DNA of 64,000 nt from assembly GCA_028724245.1 (NCBI GenBank), contig JAQYDI010000126.1:1-64000 (forward strand), written 5' to 3'. The notes beneath the pieces are model-generated. The model was not told the origin of the DNA. It worked only from the letters and a program-made list of their open reading frames with translations, and made no database searches. The DNA comes from Lachnospiraceae bacterium (GTDB lineage Bacteria; Bacillota; Clostridia; Lachnospirales; Lachnospiraceae). How positions within the stretch are numbered: position 1 is the stretch's first letter; each line of letters opens with the position of its first letter. The position numbers and the translations under genes are program-made. Below are positions 21,023-30,590 of this stretch, in pieces.

Positions 21023-22408
21023 TTATGATAACGCCAAAAAAGCATCAATACAGCTCTCGGTCTCTTCAATGCTTCCCAGATTGTCCAGAGCTTCCAGAAG
21101 CCCTCTCAGTTTTTCACGATTCAGCTCATTGATCTGACGCCTCGTTTTAAGAATCAGAGACGGACTGACGCTGAGTTCATCCACCCCAAACAATAAAAGC
21201 AGTGGAAGAAGCTTACTGTCACCGGCAGCCTCTCCGCAGATGGAAACAGTGATCCCTTCTTTTTTGCAGCACTGAATCGTATAGCGTATGCTTCTCAGAA
21301 CAGCGGGATGATAATTGGAATACAGATATGCAACCTGCTTATTGCCTCTGTCCGCTGCTATCGTATACTGCGTCAGATCGTTGGTACCGATGCTGATAAA
21401 ATCTGCTTCTCTGGCAAACATGTCAGCCATCCATGCTGCTGCCGGCGTTTCTATCATAACGCCCAGCTGAATATCTCTGTCATAAGGAATCTTCAGCGTA
21501 TCCAGTTCTTCTTTAATCAGAGAAATCACATTCTTCGCCCTGCGGAATTCGGCCAGCGAACACAACATGGGCAGAATAATCCTGAATTTGCCGTAAATAC
21601 TGGCCCGCAGGATCGCACGGCACTGGGTTTTGAAAATATCCGGCCGTTTGAGGCTGTAGCGGATTCCTCTGCATCCCAGAAAGGGATTCTCTTCCTTCTC
21701 CTGAGCCAGATACGGAATCCGGTGGTCTCCGCCTGCATCCAGTGTTCTGATTACAATAGTCTTACCTTCCATTGCTCTGGCTGCCCGCGCATAGATTTCA
21801 AACTGTTCCTCCTCTGTCGGAAGGTTCTCCCTCTGGGCAAACAGATTCTCCGTCCGAAACAGGCCCACACCCTCGCCGCCGCTCTGTACAACTCTCTCGA
21901 TATCTTCCACATCATCAACGTTGCCCATCAACGCCAGCTTGTAACCGTCCAGCGTCATGGTTTCCATCTCCGCGTAGGAATTGATTCTGCTCTGATCATT
22001 CTCCAGCTTCTGTTTGAGCTTCATGTAATGCTCGATCGTGCTGTTTCTGGGATTCACCACCAGATCGCCCTTGATTCCATCAAGAAGCACCGTATCCCCG
22101 TTTTCAATAAATTCCATACATCCCGGTACTCCGATCACTGCCGTAAGTTCCAGTTTTCGTGCCAGAATAGCCAGATGTGAATTAAATCCGCCCTTTTCTG
22201 TGACGAATCCGACAACCGGATAATTTTCCAGTTTTATAACATCCTTCACTGTAAGCTCCGGTGTTATCAGGATACTTTTTTCATCTGTGTTCTCCAGATA
22301 CGTTTCCATGTCTGAAAGCTGCTCACTCTCAAGCCGGATTACTGTGCCCATGACAATCCGGCCGGCTACGCCCATACCGCTCAGCATCTGTATTTCCTCC
22401 CTGTTCAC
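21023..22408 (-). CDS. Phosphoenolpyruvate-protein phosphotransferase (Enzyme I)-like protein lacking the HPr-binding domain
   Basis: 461 aa; LSGMGVAGRIVMGT passes after a short linker to SILITPELTVKDVIKLENYPVVGFVTEKGGFNSHLAILAR (phospho-His); PEP site GEGVGLFRTENLF, IRTLDAGGD, VMIETPAA, SICGEAAGD retained. Confidence 0.88.
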   Translation of the reverse strand: MNREEIQMLSGMGVAGRIVMGTVIRLESEQLSDMETYLENTDEKSILITPELTVKDVIKLENYPVVGFVTEKGGFNSHLAILARKLELTAVIGVPGCMEFIENGDTVLLDGIKGDLVVNPRNSTIEHYMKLKQKLENDQSRINSYAEMETMTLDGYKLALMGNVDDVEDIERVVQSGGEGVGLFRTENLFAQRENLPTEEEQFEIYARAARAMEGKTIVIRTLDAGGDHRIPYLAQEKEENPFLGCRGIRYSLKRPDIFKTQCRAILRASIYGKFRIILPMLCSLAEFRRAKNVISLIKEELDTLKIPYDRDIQLGVMIETPAAAWMADMFAREADFISIGTNDLTQYTIAADRGNKQVAYLYSNYHPAVLRSIRYTIQCCKKEGITVSICGEAAGDSKLLPLLLLFGVDELSVSPSLILKTRRQINELNREKLRGLLEALDNLGSIEETESCIDAFLALS

Positions 22409-22520
22409 TTCTCTTTATGTTCTCTTCTCTGCTGTTTCTCTGTATATTATTGTGTATCTTTATTTCTTTCCGTATCTGTCTCCTCATATGTCGGGTTCAC
22501 TGTCCCGTTCCCGTCTGCAT

Positions 22521-23858
22521 TCAGGAATCGGATATAACAACGGTGGTTTTCTCCAGAGAAATAATCTCATAATCAGCTTCCATATCCTGTATGGAGCAGT
22601 CTGCCGTTACCTCATAAGTGCCAGCTTTCAGACCGCTCAGATTCAGAGTCAGCTGAATCTGATCCGTCTCCAGCTTCTCAAGATCCTTCTGAAGTGCCTG
22701 AACCACTACAGATACCTGTTTTGTATGAACAGCTGCCTTCAAAGATGCGGAAAGATATCTGATCTGTATATCAGAAGATGATATACTGAATGTCTTCTTT
22801 TCCAGCTTTTCAATGGTTACGGAAATCTTCAGATCATTGTCTTCCTGATCATATACGGTTACCCCTTCAGGCAGATAGTCGCTCAGACTGACCGTTTTTT
22901 CAAAAGATTCCATCTTATCATCCAGATCAATCACCTCTGCAGGTATGGAAACCGCCTCCAGAACATCCACTGTACTCTCCGGTCCGATCACTGTAATATA
23001 CTCTTTATCCGCATCAATTGCGGTACAGCGATATCCTTCGCTGCATGTCCCCGTTCCCGAAGGCAGTGAAATTTTGATTTTTCTGGTAATTCCTATGGGA
23101 ATTTTTACTCCTGTTTCATCTTTTTCAGGCAGAATCTGCTGTTCCTCACAGTTGATCTCCCTGTCGTTTTCTCCATAAAAGGATAATTTTACTTTACCTT
23201 CATAGTCCGCCGACCGGCCGCTGATATCAACTGCTGCACGGGCGGATTCCACCAGATCACAGGCGGATTCCGGTACGCGGACTGTTACCGTCTCATCCTC
23301 CGGTATACAGGCTCCCGCAACACAGTTATCCTCCGGATCCCCTTCTGTCTGAATTTCCACCGGAACTTCTTTTTCAATCAATTTTTCCGTCCGAACAGTA
23401 ATACTTTCAGCTGATAATTTATAGTTATTTCCGATAATGGACTGATTGCCAACAATTCTTACCTTAACCGGAATCACTGTCGTCTTCTCCGTTACCTCCG
23501 ACAGATCCGCTGTAATCCGGATATCATCCGGCTTAACCAGCCATCCTCTTTCCTGAATCACATTGACATGAACTCCGATGGATGCATTCTCATACACATA
23601 ATAGGCCAGCCCTCTATCATGCAGGTCATCTTTATTCAGAAGTTCAACCTCGATGCTGCCCAGAGATATGTTCACCCGCGGATCATCATTCGTAATTACC
23701 ATATACCATATAAGACAGGACACGATAAAAGCAACAACCAATAATACCCATTTGCCTGTCATTTTTTTGGACATTCCAAGCCTCCCTACTACTGTTGTCT
23801 CTGTCTGTTTCTTTTCCAGACACTTTTGGCAGAAGTCTGCGGTTTTTCCTCTGTACAC
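22521..23858 (-). CDS. cdaR: YbbR-domain protein, CdaR-like regulator of diadenylate cyclase
   Basis: N-terminal TM, repeated YbbR-like segments (VRVPESACDLVESARAAVDISG), overlaps cdaA. Confidence 0.85.
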   Translation of the reverse strand: MYRGKTADFCQKCLEKKQTETTVVGRLGMSKKMTGKWVLLVVAFIVSCLIWYMVITNDDPRVNISLGSIEVELLNKDDLHDRGLAYYVYENASIGVHVNVIQERGWLVKPDDIRITADLSEVTEKTTVIPVKVRIVGNQSIIGNNYKLSAESITVRTEKLIEKEVPVEIQTEGDPEDNCVAGACIPEDETVTVRVPESACDLVESARAAVDISGRSADYEGKVKLSFYGENDREINCEEQQILPEKDETGVKIPIGITRKIKISLPSGTGTCSEGYRCTAIDADKEYITVIGPESTVDVLEAVSIPAEVIDLDDKMESFEKTVSLSDYLPEGVTVYDQEDNDLKISVTIEKLEKKTFSISSSDIQIRYLSASLKAAVHTKQVSVVVQALQKDLEKLETDQIQLTLNLSGLKAGTYEVTADCSIQDMEADYEIISLEKTTVVISDS

Positions 23859-24685
23859 AGGGTAAGCAGTTCCTTCTCCAGACTCTTTCGATCCAGATTG
23901 GTCTTGATTTTCCCGTCCCGCGCCACAGAAACCCGCCCTGTCTGTTCGGAAACAATCACCGTCACACTGTCTGTAATCTCACTTATTCCTGCAGCCGCAT
24001 GATGTCTCGTCCCCAGCCTTGAACTGATTCCTTCCATTTCATTCAGAGGAAGAAAACACTTGGCTGAAGCAATACGGTTTCCGATAATCACAACCGCACC
24101 GTCATGAAGGGGCGTATCCTTTTCGAAAATGTTGATCAGCAGCTCGCTTCCCACAATTGCATCAATATCTGTCCCCCAGCGCTGCACATAATGAACGATA
24201 GGCATGGTATTCTGTATGACAATCAAAGCCCCCGTTTTAACGGAAGCCATGGAAAATACCGCATTCAGGATTTCCATAACCGTCTGCTTGGTAAAACGGT
24301 TTTCTTCTTCATGATTCCCTATATCGATAGGCAGCAGCCGGGCAAAAAAACCGCTTCCGTTCCCCCCTCCCATGTTGCTGCCCAGACGTTCCAGCGCCTG
24401 ACGAAATTCAGGCTGGAATACGATCACAAAAACCATAATCACCACGCTCAGACAGTTATTGACCAGCCATACGATCACTGTCATATTCAGGACAGCTGCA
24501 GCTACATAAAACAACAGTAATATGAGAATCCCTTTCAGAAGATTCCATGCTTTTGTATTTCTCAGCCACAGAATCACATTGTACAAAACAATCGTAATCA
24601 GAAAAATCTGCAGTATATCAATGAACCGGATATACGGAATCATTATATTAAAGCGATTATAAATAAACTCAGCTATCAGCCGCAT
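23789..24685 (-). CDS. cdaA: Diadenylate cyclase CdaA
   Basis: DAC motifs DGAVVIIGNRIASAKCFLPL and GTRHHAAAGISE; three N-terminal TM segments. Confidence 0.95.
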   Translation of the reverse strand: MRLIAEFIYNRFNIMIPYIRFIDILQIFLITIVLYNVILWLRNTKAWNLLKGILILLLFYVAAAVLNMTVIVWLVNNCLSVVIMVFVIVFQPEFRQALERLGSNMGGGNGSGFFARLLPIDIGNHEEENRFTKQTVMEILNAVFSMASVKTGALIVIQNTMPIVHYVQRWGTDIDAIVGSELLINIFEKDTPLHDGAVVIIGNRIASAKCFLPLNEMEGISSRLGTRHHAAAGISEITDSVTVIVSEQTGRVSVARDGKIKTNLDRKSLEKELLTLCTEEKPQTSAKSVWKRNRQRQQ

Positions 24686-24716
24686 GCTCCCACACTTTCT
24701 TTACCGGGAAACATTA

Positions 24717-25790
24717 TTAAGACATCTGTTCCCCGCCGTCTTTTCCTGTATCATCTTCCAGAATATTGATTTTATCATACTCTTTTTCAGCAATTCTCAC
24801 TTTCGGAACCGCTTTTACAGAATAATAGTATTCATCATCTTCAAACTGGGCAAAATCCGTGCGTTTATAATCAACTGCAAAAACCATGAACTGCAGAACA
24901 AATGCAATCAGACCGGACACAATGGAGCTGATGATTACAAATGCCGCTGTCATGGCCGATGGATCTGATTCCGATACAGATGATACTCCAAAAATCACCA
25001 GTACCAGATTGGTCACCATACCTGCCGCCACAGCGATTGCCCATGCGTAATCGATGGACAGTCTGCGAATCACATAAACCAGTACAAGCGTAATAATAAA
25101 TGCAGCTGCAACGATCAGAAAAACACGATTGTTCTTCAGACCGTCAATCAGCTGGATAAAACGTGCCGACATTCCCGCTGCTTCCGTTGCATCAGCCAGT
25201 ACGCCCGCTGTACTGCTGACATAATTCATCAGATAATACAACATAATGCCGAACAGCATGGGAACCAGCGATGAAACCGGAGCCAGAAGTCCCAGAACCA
25301 GAGGCAGCAGAAACGGAATTTTCAGAAAAAACAGCATAGGTACAAAAAAGACCACTGACTGGCATCCTGGTGAAAAAATCAGATTGATCAGAACCATGCT
25401 GATCATAGGAACCAGAGCCACCAATGCGACAATAAATGATACTTCCATAAAATGAAGCAGCAGAAGCACACACATGATTCCTGTAATCATCCCCCAGGGA
25501 AGTACACAGCAGACAACGGCAATCGCAATGGTAACCGGCAGCGAAACCAGTATGGTCATATACCCGGCCATCTGATTGATCGTCGTAAGCATCAGAAATG
25601 CTGTCACGAATTTCAGAAGCATTCCGATCCCCCACGAATGTCTGGCATATATCTGCCTCATTTTTTCTCTGAATTCATAAATTGATGTAATTGGAGATTC
25701 CACAGTAAATCCTGCCTTTCTTACTTTCTTTGTAACAATACAGCCGGCTGTTTTAAAGAAAACGCCGGGCTGCGCTGGTGTGACCCACAC
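24717..25790 (-). CDS. Polytopic membrane protein of unknown function, upstream of cdaA
   Basis: Multiple hydrophobic segments; acidic cytoplasmic C-tail; same strand as cdaA. Confidence 0.75.
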   Translation of the reverse strand: MWVTPAQPGVFFKTAGCIVTKKVRKAGFTVESPITSIYEFREKMRQIYARHSWGIGMLLKFVTAFLMLTTINQMAGYMTILVSLPVTIAIAVVCCVLPWGMITGIMCVLLLLHFMEVSFIVALVALVPMISMVLINLIFSPGCQSVVFFVPMLFFLKIPFLLPLVLGLLAPVSSLVPMLFGIMLYYLMNYVSSTAGVLADATEAAGMSARFIQLIDGLKNNRVFLIVAAAFIITLVLVYVIRRLSIDYAWAIAVAAGMVTNLVLVIFGVSSVSESDPSAMTAAFVIISSIVSGLIAFVLQFMVFAVDYKRTDFAQFEDDEYYYSVKAVPKVRIAEKEYDKINILEDDTGKDGGEQMS

Positions 25791-26197
25791 TAATCAGCTG
25801 ACTGCTTTGTTTCTTCATTATTGTAATAAGCATTCAGCTGTTTCAAATTCATAATATAATCTTTTATCTTTCTTCTGTACCTCCGGTACTGAAACCAGTA
25901 CACAATATATGATACGATCATGGAAGGAATCAACAACAGAAAAAAACTCAGAATGATCCATCTGCCCGCATGAATCAGAGCAGTCAGATCAATGGCTGTC
26001 AGCAATTCTTCCCAGTTATACAGAAAGATCACTGCAAGCACCAGCAGAAACAGAACCATATAAGCCAGTAAAGACCGGATCAGATGAAGTCCCAGATAAT
26101 CCTTCTGAAAATAACGGTTTGCCTTCAGAGCATCCTTTTCATGATTCTCAAAGACCTGAATCTTTGTCATCAGTCTCACCTTATCGTTGTTTATCAC
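25790..26197 (-). CDS. Small two-TM membrane protein of unknown function
   Basis: Two hydrophobic stretches, adjoining the 24717-25790 gene. Confidence 0.65.
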   Translation of the reverse strand: MINNDKVRLMTKIQVFENHEKDALKANRYFQKDYLGLHLIRSLLAYMVLFLLVLAVIFLYNWEELLTAIDLTALIHAGRWIILSFFLLLIPSMIVSYIVYWFQYRRYRRKIKDYIMNLKQLNAYYNNEETKQSAD

Positions 26198-26475
26198 ATT
26201 CCATCCCCCCTTCTTTTACTATTCAATAATCCATTTTGTATTATAACATGAATATATAAAAAAAACGATAACTTATTTAAATTTAATAAGTCATCGCTTT
26301 TTTTTAATAATTTTTACAGATTCATTAACAGGAAAATTATATTTTCTTAAGAATATAGTCGAGAATTCGTCAGTTGGAACTGTCATGGTAAAATATGAAA
26401 GAATTGCCATTCCGGACAGAATGTAGTATGATAATACCCGTTACAACTATAATGTGAACAGGAAAGGAATTTAAT

Positions 26476-27462
26476 ATGACAATCAGAATTGGTATTTTAG
26501 GATACGGAAATCTGGGCAAGGGCGTGGAATGTGCAATCAAACACAATCCCGACACTGAACTGACCGCTATTTTTACCAGAAGAGATCCCGGATCTCTTAA
26601 GATTCTGACCGAAGGTGCCAGAGTTTGCTCCGTAAATGATGCTCCTGCCATGAGGGACGAAATCGATGTAATGATTCTCTGCGGAGGAAGTGCTACCGAT
26701 CTTCCCGTACAGACCCCCGAAATGGCAAAATATTTCAATGTAATCGACAGTTTCGATACCCACGCAAAAATCCCCGAACATTTTGCTGCCGTTGATCAGG
26801 CTGCAAAAGAACACGGACACGTCGGCATCATCTCCGTCGGCTGGGATCCGGGCATGTTCTCCCTGAATCGTCTTTACGCGAATGCCATCCTTCCCGGAGG
26901 CAGCGACTACACCTTCTGGGGCAAGGGCGTAAGCCAGGGCCATTCCGACGCCATCCGCCGGATTCCCGGTGTTAAGGACTCAAGACAGTACACCATTCCC
27001 GTTGAAAGCGCATTGGAAGCGGTCAGAAGCGGCTCCAATCCCGAACTGACCACAAGGCAGAAACATACCAGAGAGTGTTTTATCGTTGCAGAAGAGGACG
27101 CTGATCTGAAAGCAATTGAAGAAGCCATCGTCACCATGCCCAATTACTTTGCAGATTACGACACCACCGTACATTTTATCAGCGAAGAAGAACTGCAGCG
27201 CGACCATGCAGGCATTCCTCACGGCGGATTTGTGATCCGTACCGGAAAAACAGGCTGGAACGATGAAAACAGCCATGTGATCGAATACAGCCTGAAGCTG
27301 GATTCCAATCCGGAATTCACCTCCTCCGTGCTGGTTGCCTATGCAAGAGCTGCATACCGTCTCAGCAAAGAAGGACAGTCCGGCTGCAAAACCGTATTTG
27401 ACATTGCTCCGGCATACCTGAGCGCCGAAGATGGAGCAGAACTGAGAAAACATCTGCTGTAA
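26476..27462 (+). CDS. ddh: meso-Diaminopimelate dehydrogenase
   Basis: MTIRIGILGYGNLGKGVECAIKHNPDTELTAIFTRRDP; CGGSATDLPVQTPEMAKYFNVIDSFDTHA. Confidence 0.95.
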   Translation: MTIRIGILGYGNLGKGVECAIKHNPDTELTAIFTRRDPGSLKILTEGARVCSVNDAPAMRDEIDVMILCGGSATDLPVQTPEMAKYFNVIDSFDTHAKIPEHFAAVDQAAKEHGHVGIISVGWDPGMFSLNRLYANAILPGGSDYTFWGKGVSQGHSDAIRRIPGVKDSRQYTIPVESALEAVRSGSNPELTTRQKHTRECFIVAEEDADLKAIEEAIVTMPNYFADYDTTVHFISEEELQRDHAGIPHGGFVIRTGKTGWNDENSHVIEYSLKLDSNPEFTSSVLVAYARAAYRLSKEGQSGCKTVFDIAPAYLSAEDGAELRKHLL

Positions 27463-27634
27463 GACAGTATATTTCAGCCAAAACAGCCATTTTTATGGAA
27501 GAAACATGCAGCGGCAGAAAACAGCAGAAATAGTATGCGCCGTCAGACGCACCATGAAATACAGGGCAGCATCCGCCTTTACCACGGGTAGTGCCCTGTC
27601 TGCTTTTAATCTTTCTCGCCATATATTTTCCCCT

Positions 27635-28195
27635 TTATTTTTTCAGCAGGTTCCTGTACTGCCGGAACTGCCAGCCGTACCATATAAAAAGAAACAGGTA
27701 CAAGACAAACAGCACCACAAAAGCACCTGTAAGAACCATGCTGACAATCCCTTCATTATGACTCTGCACAAACAGCTGCGGTATAATAATACAGAAAAAT
27801 ATGACGATCAGCGGCACCATGCGTCCTCTGAATACCCGTTTCATCATATCAATTCTGGAATCGTCATCACAGAAGATTTCTTCCGTTTCCTCTCCGCCCA
27901 TGGCTGAAACCGGCTTTCTGAAATAACTGTAGCCTACAAAATCCAGTATATACTCCCAGCCGCAGTCCTGAAACATCTGAATGTACTCTGTTTTATGAGC
28001 CGTTCCTTCCTGATTGTAATCCAGCTGATAAACCACATCCTCCGGCTCGCATCTTTCAAAATGATAAAATCCGGGCAGGGTCACCCCCGTAAATCTCCAT
28101 CCTTCACGGTGTTTCTCCTGCAGATATTTTTCTTCTTTCTTCCACTCCGGAATGGTAAAAAAACGCAGTTCCGTTTTCTTCATTCTGTCTTTCAT
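27635..28195 (-). CDS. DUF2812 domain-containing membrane protein
   Basis: RFFTIPEWKKEEKYLQEKHREGWRFTGV and CGWEYILDFVGYSYFRKP; paired with a PadR regulator. Confidence 0.8.
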   Translation of the reverse strand: MKDRMKKTELRFFTIPEWKKEEKYLQEKHREGWRFTGVTLPGFYHFERCEPEDVVYQLDYNQEGTAHKTEYIQMFQDCGWEYILDFVGYSYFRKPVSAMGGEETEEIFCDDDSRIDMMKRVFRGRMVPLIVIFFCIIIPQLFVQSHNEGIVSMVLTGAFVVLFVLYLFLFIWYGWQFRQYRNLLKK

Positions 28196-28196
28196 C

Positions 28197-28565
28197 TTAT
28201 TCACTCTGCTTTTTGTCACCTTCCACATCCGTCTTCTCCTCACTTTCACCGCCGCGTGCTTCCATCATATTGCGATACAGACGTTCGATCCGTTTCATCT
28301 CCAGATCCAGCACCTGCTGCCCCAGCTCCGTAATTACATAAAGCTTTCTTTTATCCTCTTCCCTGACAAACCGGATCAGCCCGTCCTTCTCCATCTTGGA
28401 CAAACTGCCGTACATGGTCCCCGGACTGAGTCTGACTGCCCCGTCCGTCATAGCTTCTACCCTCTGCACAATGCTGTATCCATGAGCTTCCTCTCTGAGA
28501 CACAGAAGAATGTAAAAGCCGGTCTCCGTCATGGGAACATACACTTTTTTAATATGCGAATCCAA
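28197..28565 (-). CDS. PadR family transcriptional regulator
   Basis: MTETGFYILLCLREEAHGYSIVQRVEAMTDGAVRLSPGTMYGSLSKMEKDGLI. Confidence 0.92.
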   Translation of the reverse strand: MDSHIKKVYVPMTETGFYILLCLREEAHGYSIVQRVEAMTDGAVRLSPGTMYGSLSKMEKDGLIRFVREEDKRKLYVITELGQQVLDLEMKRIERLYRNMMEARGGESEEKTDVEGDKKQSE

Positions 28566-28689
28566 ACAAGTACCTCCGTTTCAGGAAATATCTCCCTGAT
28601 ATATTCCGGTACGATATATCGTACATCGATATAAATATATATAGCACTGCGATACACATTTGTCAAGGAATATCCGGAAAAAATAATTA

Positions 28690-28718
28690 TTGACATTTCC
28701 CCGAAAAATCACTATACT
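28690..28718 (+). promoter_or_regulatory. Sigma-A-type promoter of the thi operon
   Basis: TTGACA-17 nt-TATACT. Confidence 0.7.
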
Positions 28719-28805
28719 GTTGCCTGTAATCAAATTTAAATTGAATATGGCACTTTTTAAGGACAGTTTTCAGAACAGCCTTTAAAAGCAACTTTGAGAT
28801 TGAAC

Positions 28806-28862
28806 AGGAGTTCATGAAGGGGTACACCACCGCGGGTGTATTTCTTTGTGGACTCCTTTTTT
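28806..28862 (+). promoter_or_regulatory. Candidate HMP-PP (thiS motif) riboswitch: terminator-embedded aptamer
   Basis: AGGAGTTCATGAAG...CTTTGTGGACTCCT stem (14 pairs with wobbles) enclosing GGGTACACC-ACCGC-GGGTGTATTT, then TTTTTT, directly upstream of thiS; no TPP-riboswitch core seen. Confidence 0.75.
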
Positions 28863-28885
28863 ATTTCCGGAAAGGAGGAAAAACC

Positions 28886-29083
28886 ATGATTACTGTAAAC
28901 GGAAAGGAATTTACCCCCGATCAGCCGGTTACCGTTGCCGAATATCTGGAAGTACATCAGTACCAGATCAACCGGATCGCCGTGGAACTGAATTACGAGA
29001 TTCTGCCCAAAGGCGCTTACGCTTCCACAGTGCTGAAAGACGGTGACATACTGGAGATCGTAAGTTTTGTGGGAGGCGGCTGA
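28886..29083 (+). CDS. thiS: Sulfur carrier protein ThiS
   Basis: [23 protein letters not shown]...[12 protein letters not shown]-terminal GG. Confidence 0.95.
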   Translation: MITVNGKEFTPDQPVTVAEYLEVHQYQINRIAVELNYEILPKGAYASTVLKDGDILEIVSFVGGG

Positions 29084-29086
29084 TCA

Positions 29087-29776
29087 ATGGAATTACGGAA
29101 AGAAATTTTGAATACCGAGGCAGCAGATGTACCGGAAAAAAGTCACATTACCAAAGAGCAGATCGATCAGGCCCTGATAGAACGCCATTCTGCAGAAACC
29201 CAGAAACTGCTGAACCGGGGGCGGGTGGCAGTGGCCGGACTTGGCGGTCTGGGCTCCAACGTTGCATTTGCGCTGACGCGCATCGGCGTGGGGCATCTGC
29301 ATCTGATCGACTTTGACCGTGTTGACCTGACCAATTTAAACCGGCAGCAGTATTTTCTGGAACATGTGGGCATGTACAAAACCGATGCACTCCGGTCCCA
29401 GCTGCTGAAAATCAATCCCTGGCTTGATATTGTCACCGACTGTGTCAAAGTAACAGAAGAGAATCTTCAGGAATTATTCTGCAGCGAAGACATCATCTGC
29501 GAAGCTTTTGATGATCCGGAAGCAAAATCGACCCTTGTATGCGGGATTCTGGAACATTTTCCGGAAAAAAAGCTGGTATCTGCTTCGGGACTTGCCGGTT
29601 ATGAAAGCAGCAATAGTATACGCACCCGGCGAGTTTCCCGCAATTTTTATTTATGCGGAGACGAAACCACCGAAGCCGTTTACGGCAAAGGACTGATGGC
29701 CCCCCGCGCCGCCCTCTGCGCCGCCCACGAAGCCAACATGATCACCCGGCTTCTCATGGGTGAGGAGGATGTTTAA
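29087..29776 (+). CDS. thiF: ThiF-type adenylyltransferase
   Basis: [43 protein letters not shown]. Confidence 0.93.
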   Translation: MELRKEILNTEAADVPEKSHITKEQIDQALIERHSAETQKLLNRGRVAVAGLGGLGSNVAFALTRIGVGHLHLIDFDRVDLTNLNRQQYFLEHVGMYKTDALRSQLLKINPWLDIVTDCVKVTEENLQELFCSEDIICEAFDDPEAKSTLVCGILEHFPEKKLVSASGLAGYESSNSIRTRRVSRNFYLCGDETTEAVYGKGLMAPRAALCAAHEANMITRLLMGEEDV

Positions 29777-29801
29777 AACAAACAGAAAGAAGGACATATT
29801 T

Positions 29802-30587
29802 ATGAATCAGACAGATGACAAATTTATTCTTGGCGGACACGAATTCACTTCCCGTTTTATCCTTGGTTCCGGAAAATTCTCTCTGGAACTGGTGAAAGCC
29901 TGCATTGAAAAGGCAGAAGCACAGATCATCACACTGGCCCTGCGCCGTGCCAATGAGGGAGGCCTTGCCAACATCCTTGATTATATTCCCGACAGTGTAA
30001 CACTGCTGCCCAACACCTCCGGTGCCAGAAATGCCGAGGAGGCTGTGCGGATCGCCAGACTTTCCCGCGAAGTGGGCTGCGGTGATTTCGTCAAGGTGGA
30101 AGTGATCCGCGACTCCAAATACCTGCTTCCCGATAATTACGAAACAATCAAGGCCACTGAAATTCTGGCCAAAGAAGGCTTTGTTGTCATGCCCTACATG
30201 TACCCCGATCTGAACGCTGCCAGAGATCTGGTCAATGCCGGCGCGGCCTGCATCATGCCTCTGGGTGCCCCCATCGGTTCCAATAAAGGCCTCTGCACAA
30301 AGGATTTTATCCAGATCCTTATCGATGAAATCGATCTTCCCATCATTGTAGACGCCGGAATCGGACGTCCTTCTCAGGCCTGCGAAGCAATGGAAATGGG
30401 CGCAGCCGCTGTCATGGCCAATACCGCCATTGCCACAGCCGGAGACGTTCCCGCCATGGCGGAAGCCTTCAAAAAAGCAATCGAAGCAGGCAGAAGCGCT
30501 TACCTGTCCGGACTGGGCAGAACGCTGAACAAAGGCGCCAGCGCATCCTCGCCGCTGACCGGATTTTTAAAGGATCAGGAGGTTTAA
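29802..30587 (+). CDS. thiG: Thiazole synthase
   Basis: [64 protein letters not shown]. Confidence 0.95.
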   Translation: MNQTDDKFILGGHEFTSRFILGSGKFSLELVKACIEKAEAQIITLALRRANEGGLANILDYIPDSVTLLPNTSGARNAEEAVRIARLSREVGCGDFVKVEVIRDSKYLLPDNYETIKATEILAKEGFVVMPYMYPDLNAARDLVNAGAACIMPLGAPIGSNKGLCTKDFIQILIDEIDLPIIVDAGIGRPSQACEAMEMGAAAVMANTAIATAGDVPAMAEAFKKAIEAGRSAYLSGLGRTLNKGASASSPLTGFLKDQEV

Positions 30588-30590
30588 ACC

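Noticed and set aside
28720-28885. TPP riboswitch upstream of thiS
   Set aside because: The CUGAGA and ACCUGAU...GCGAAGGGA core elements are absent; the terminator-embedded thiS-motif architecture fits better.
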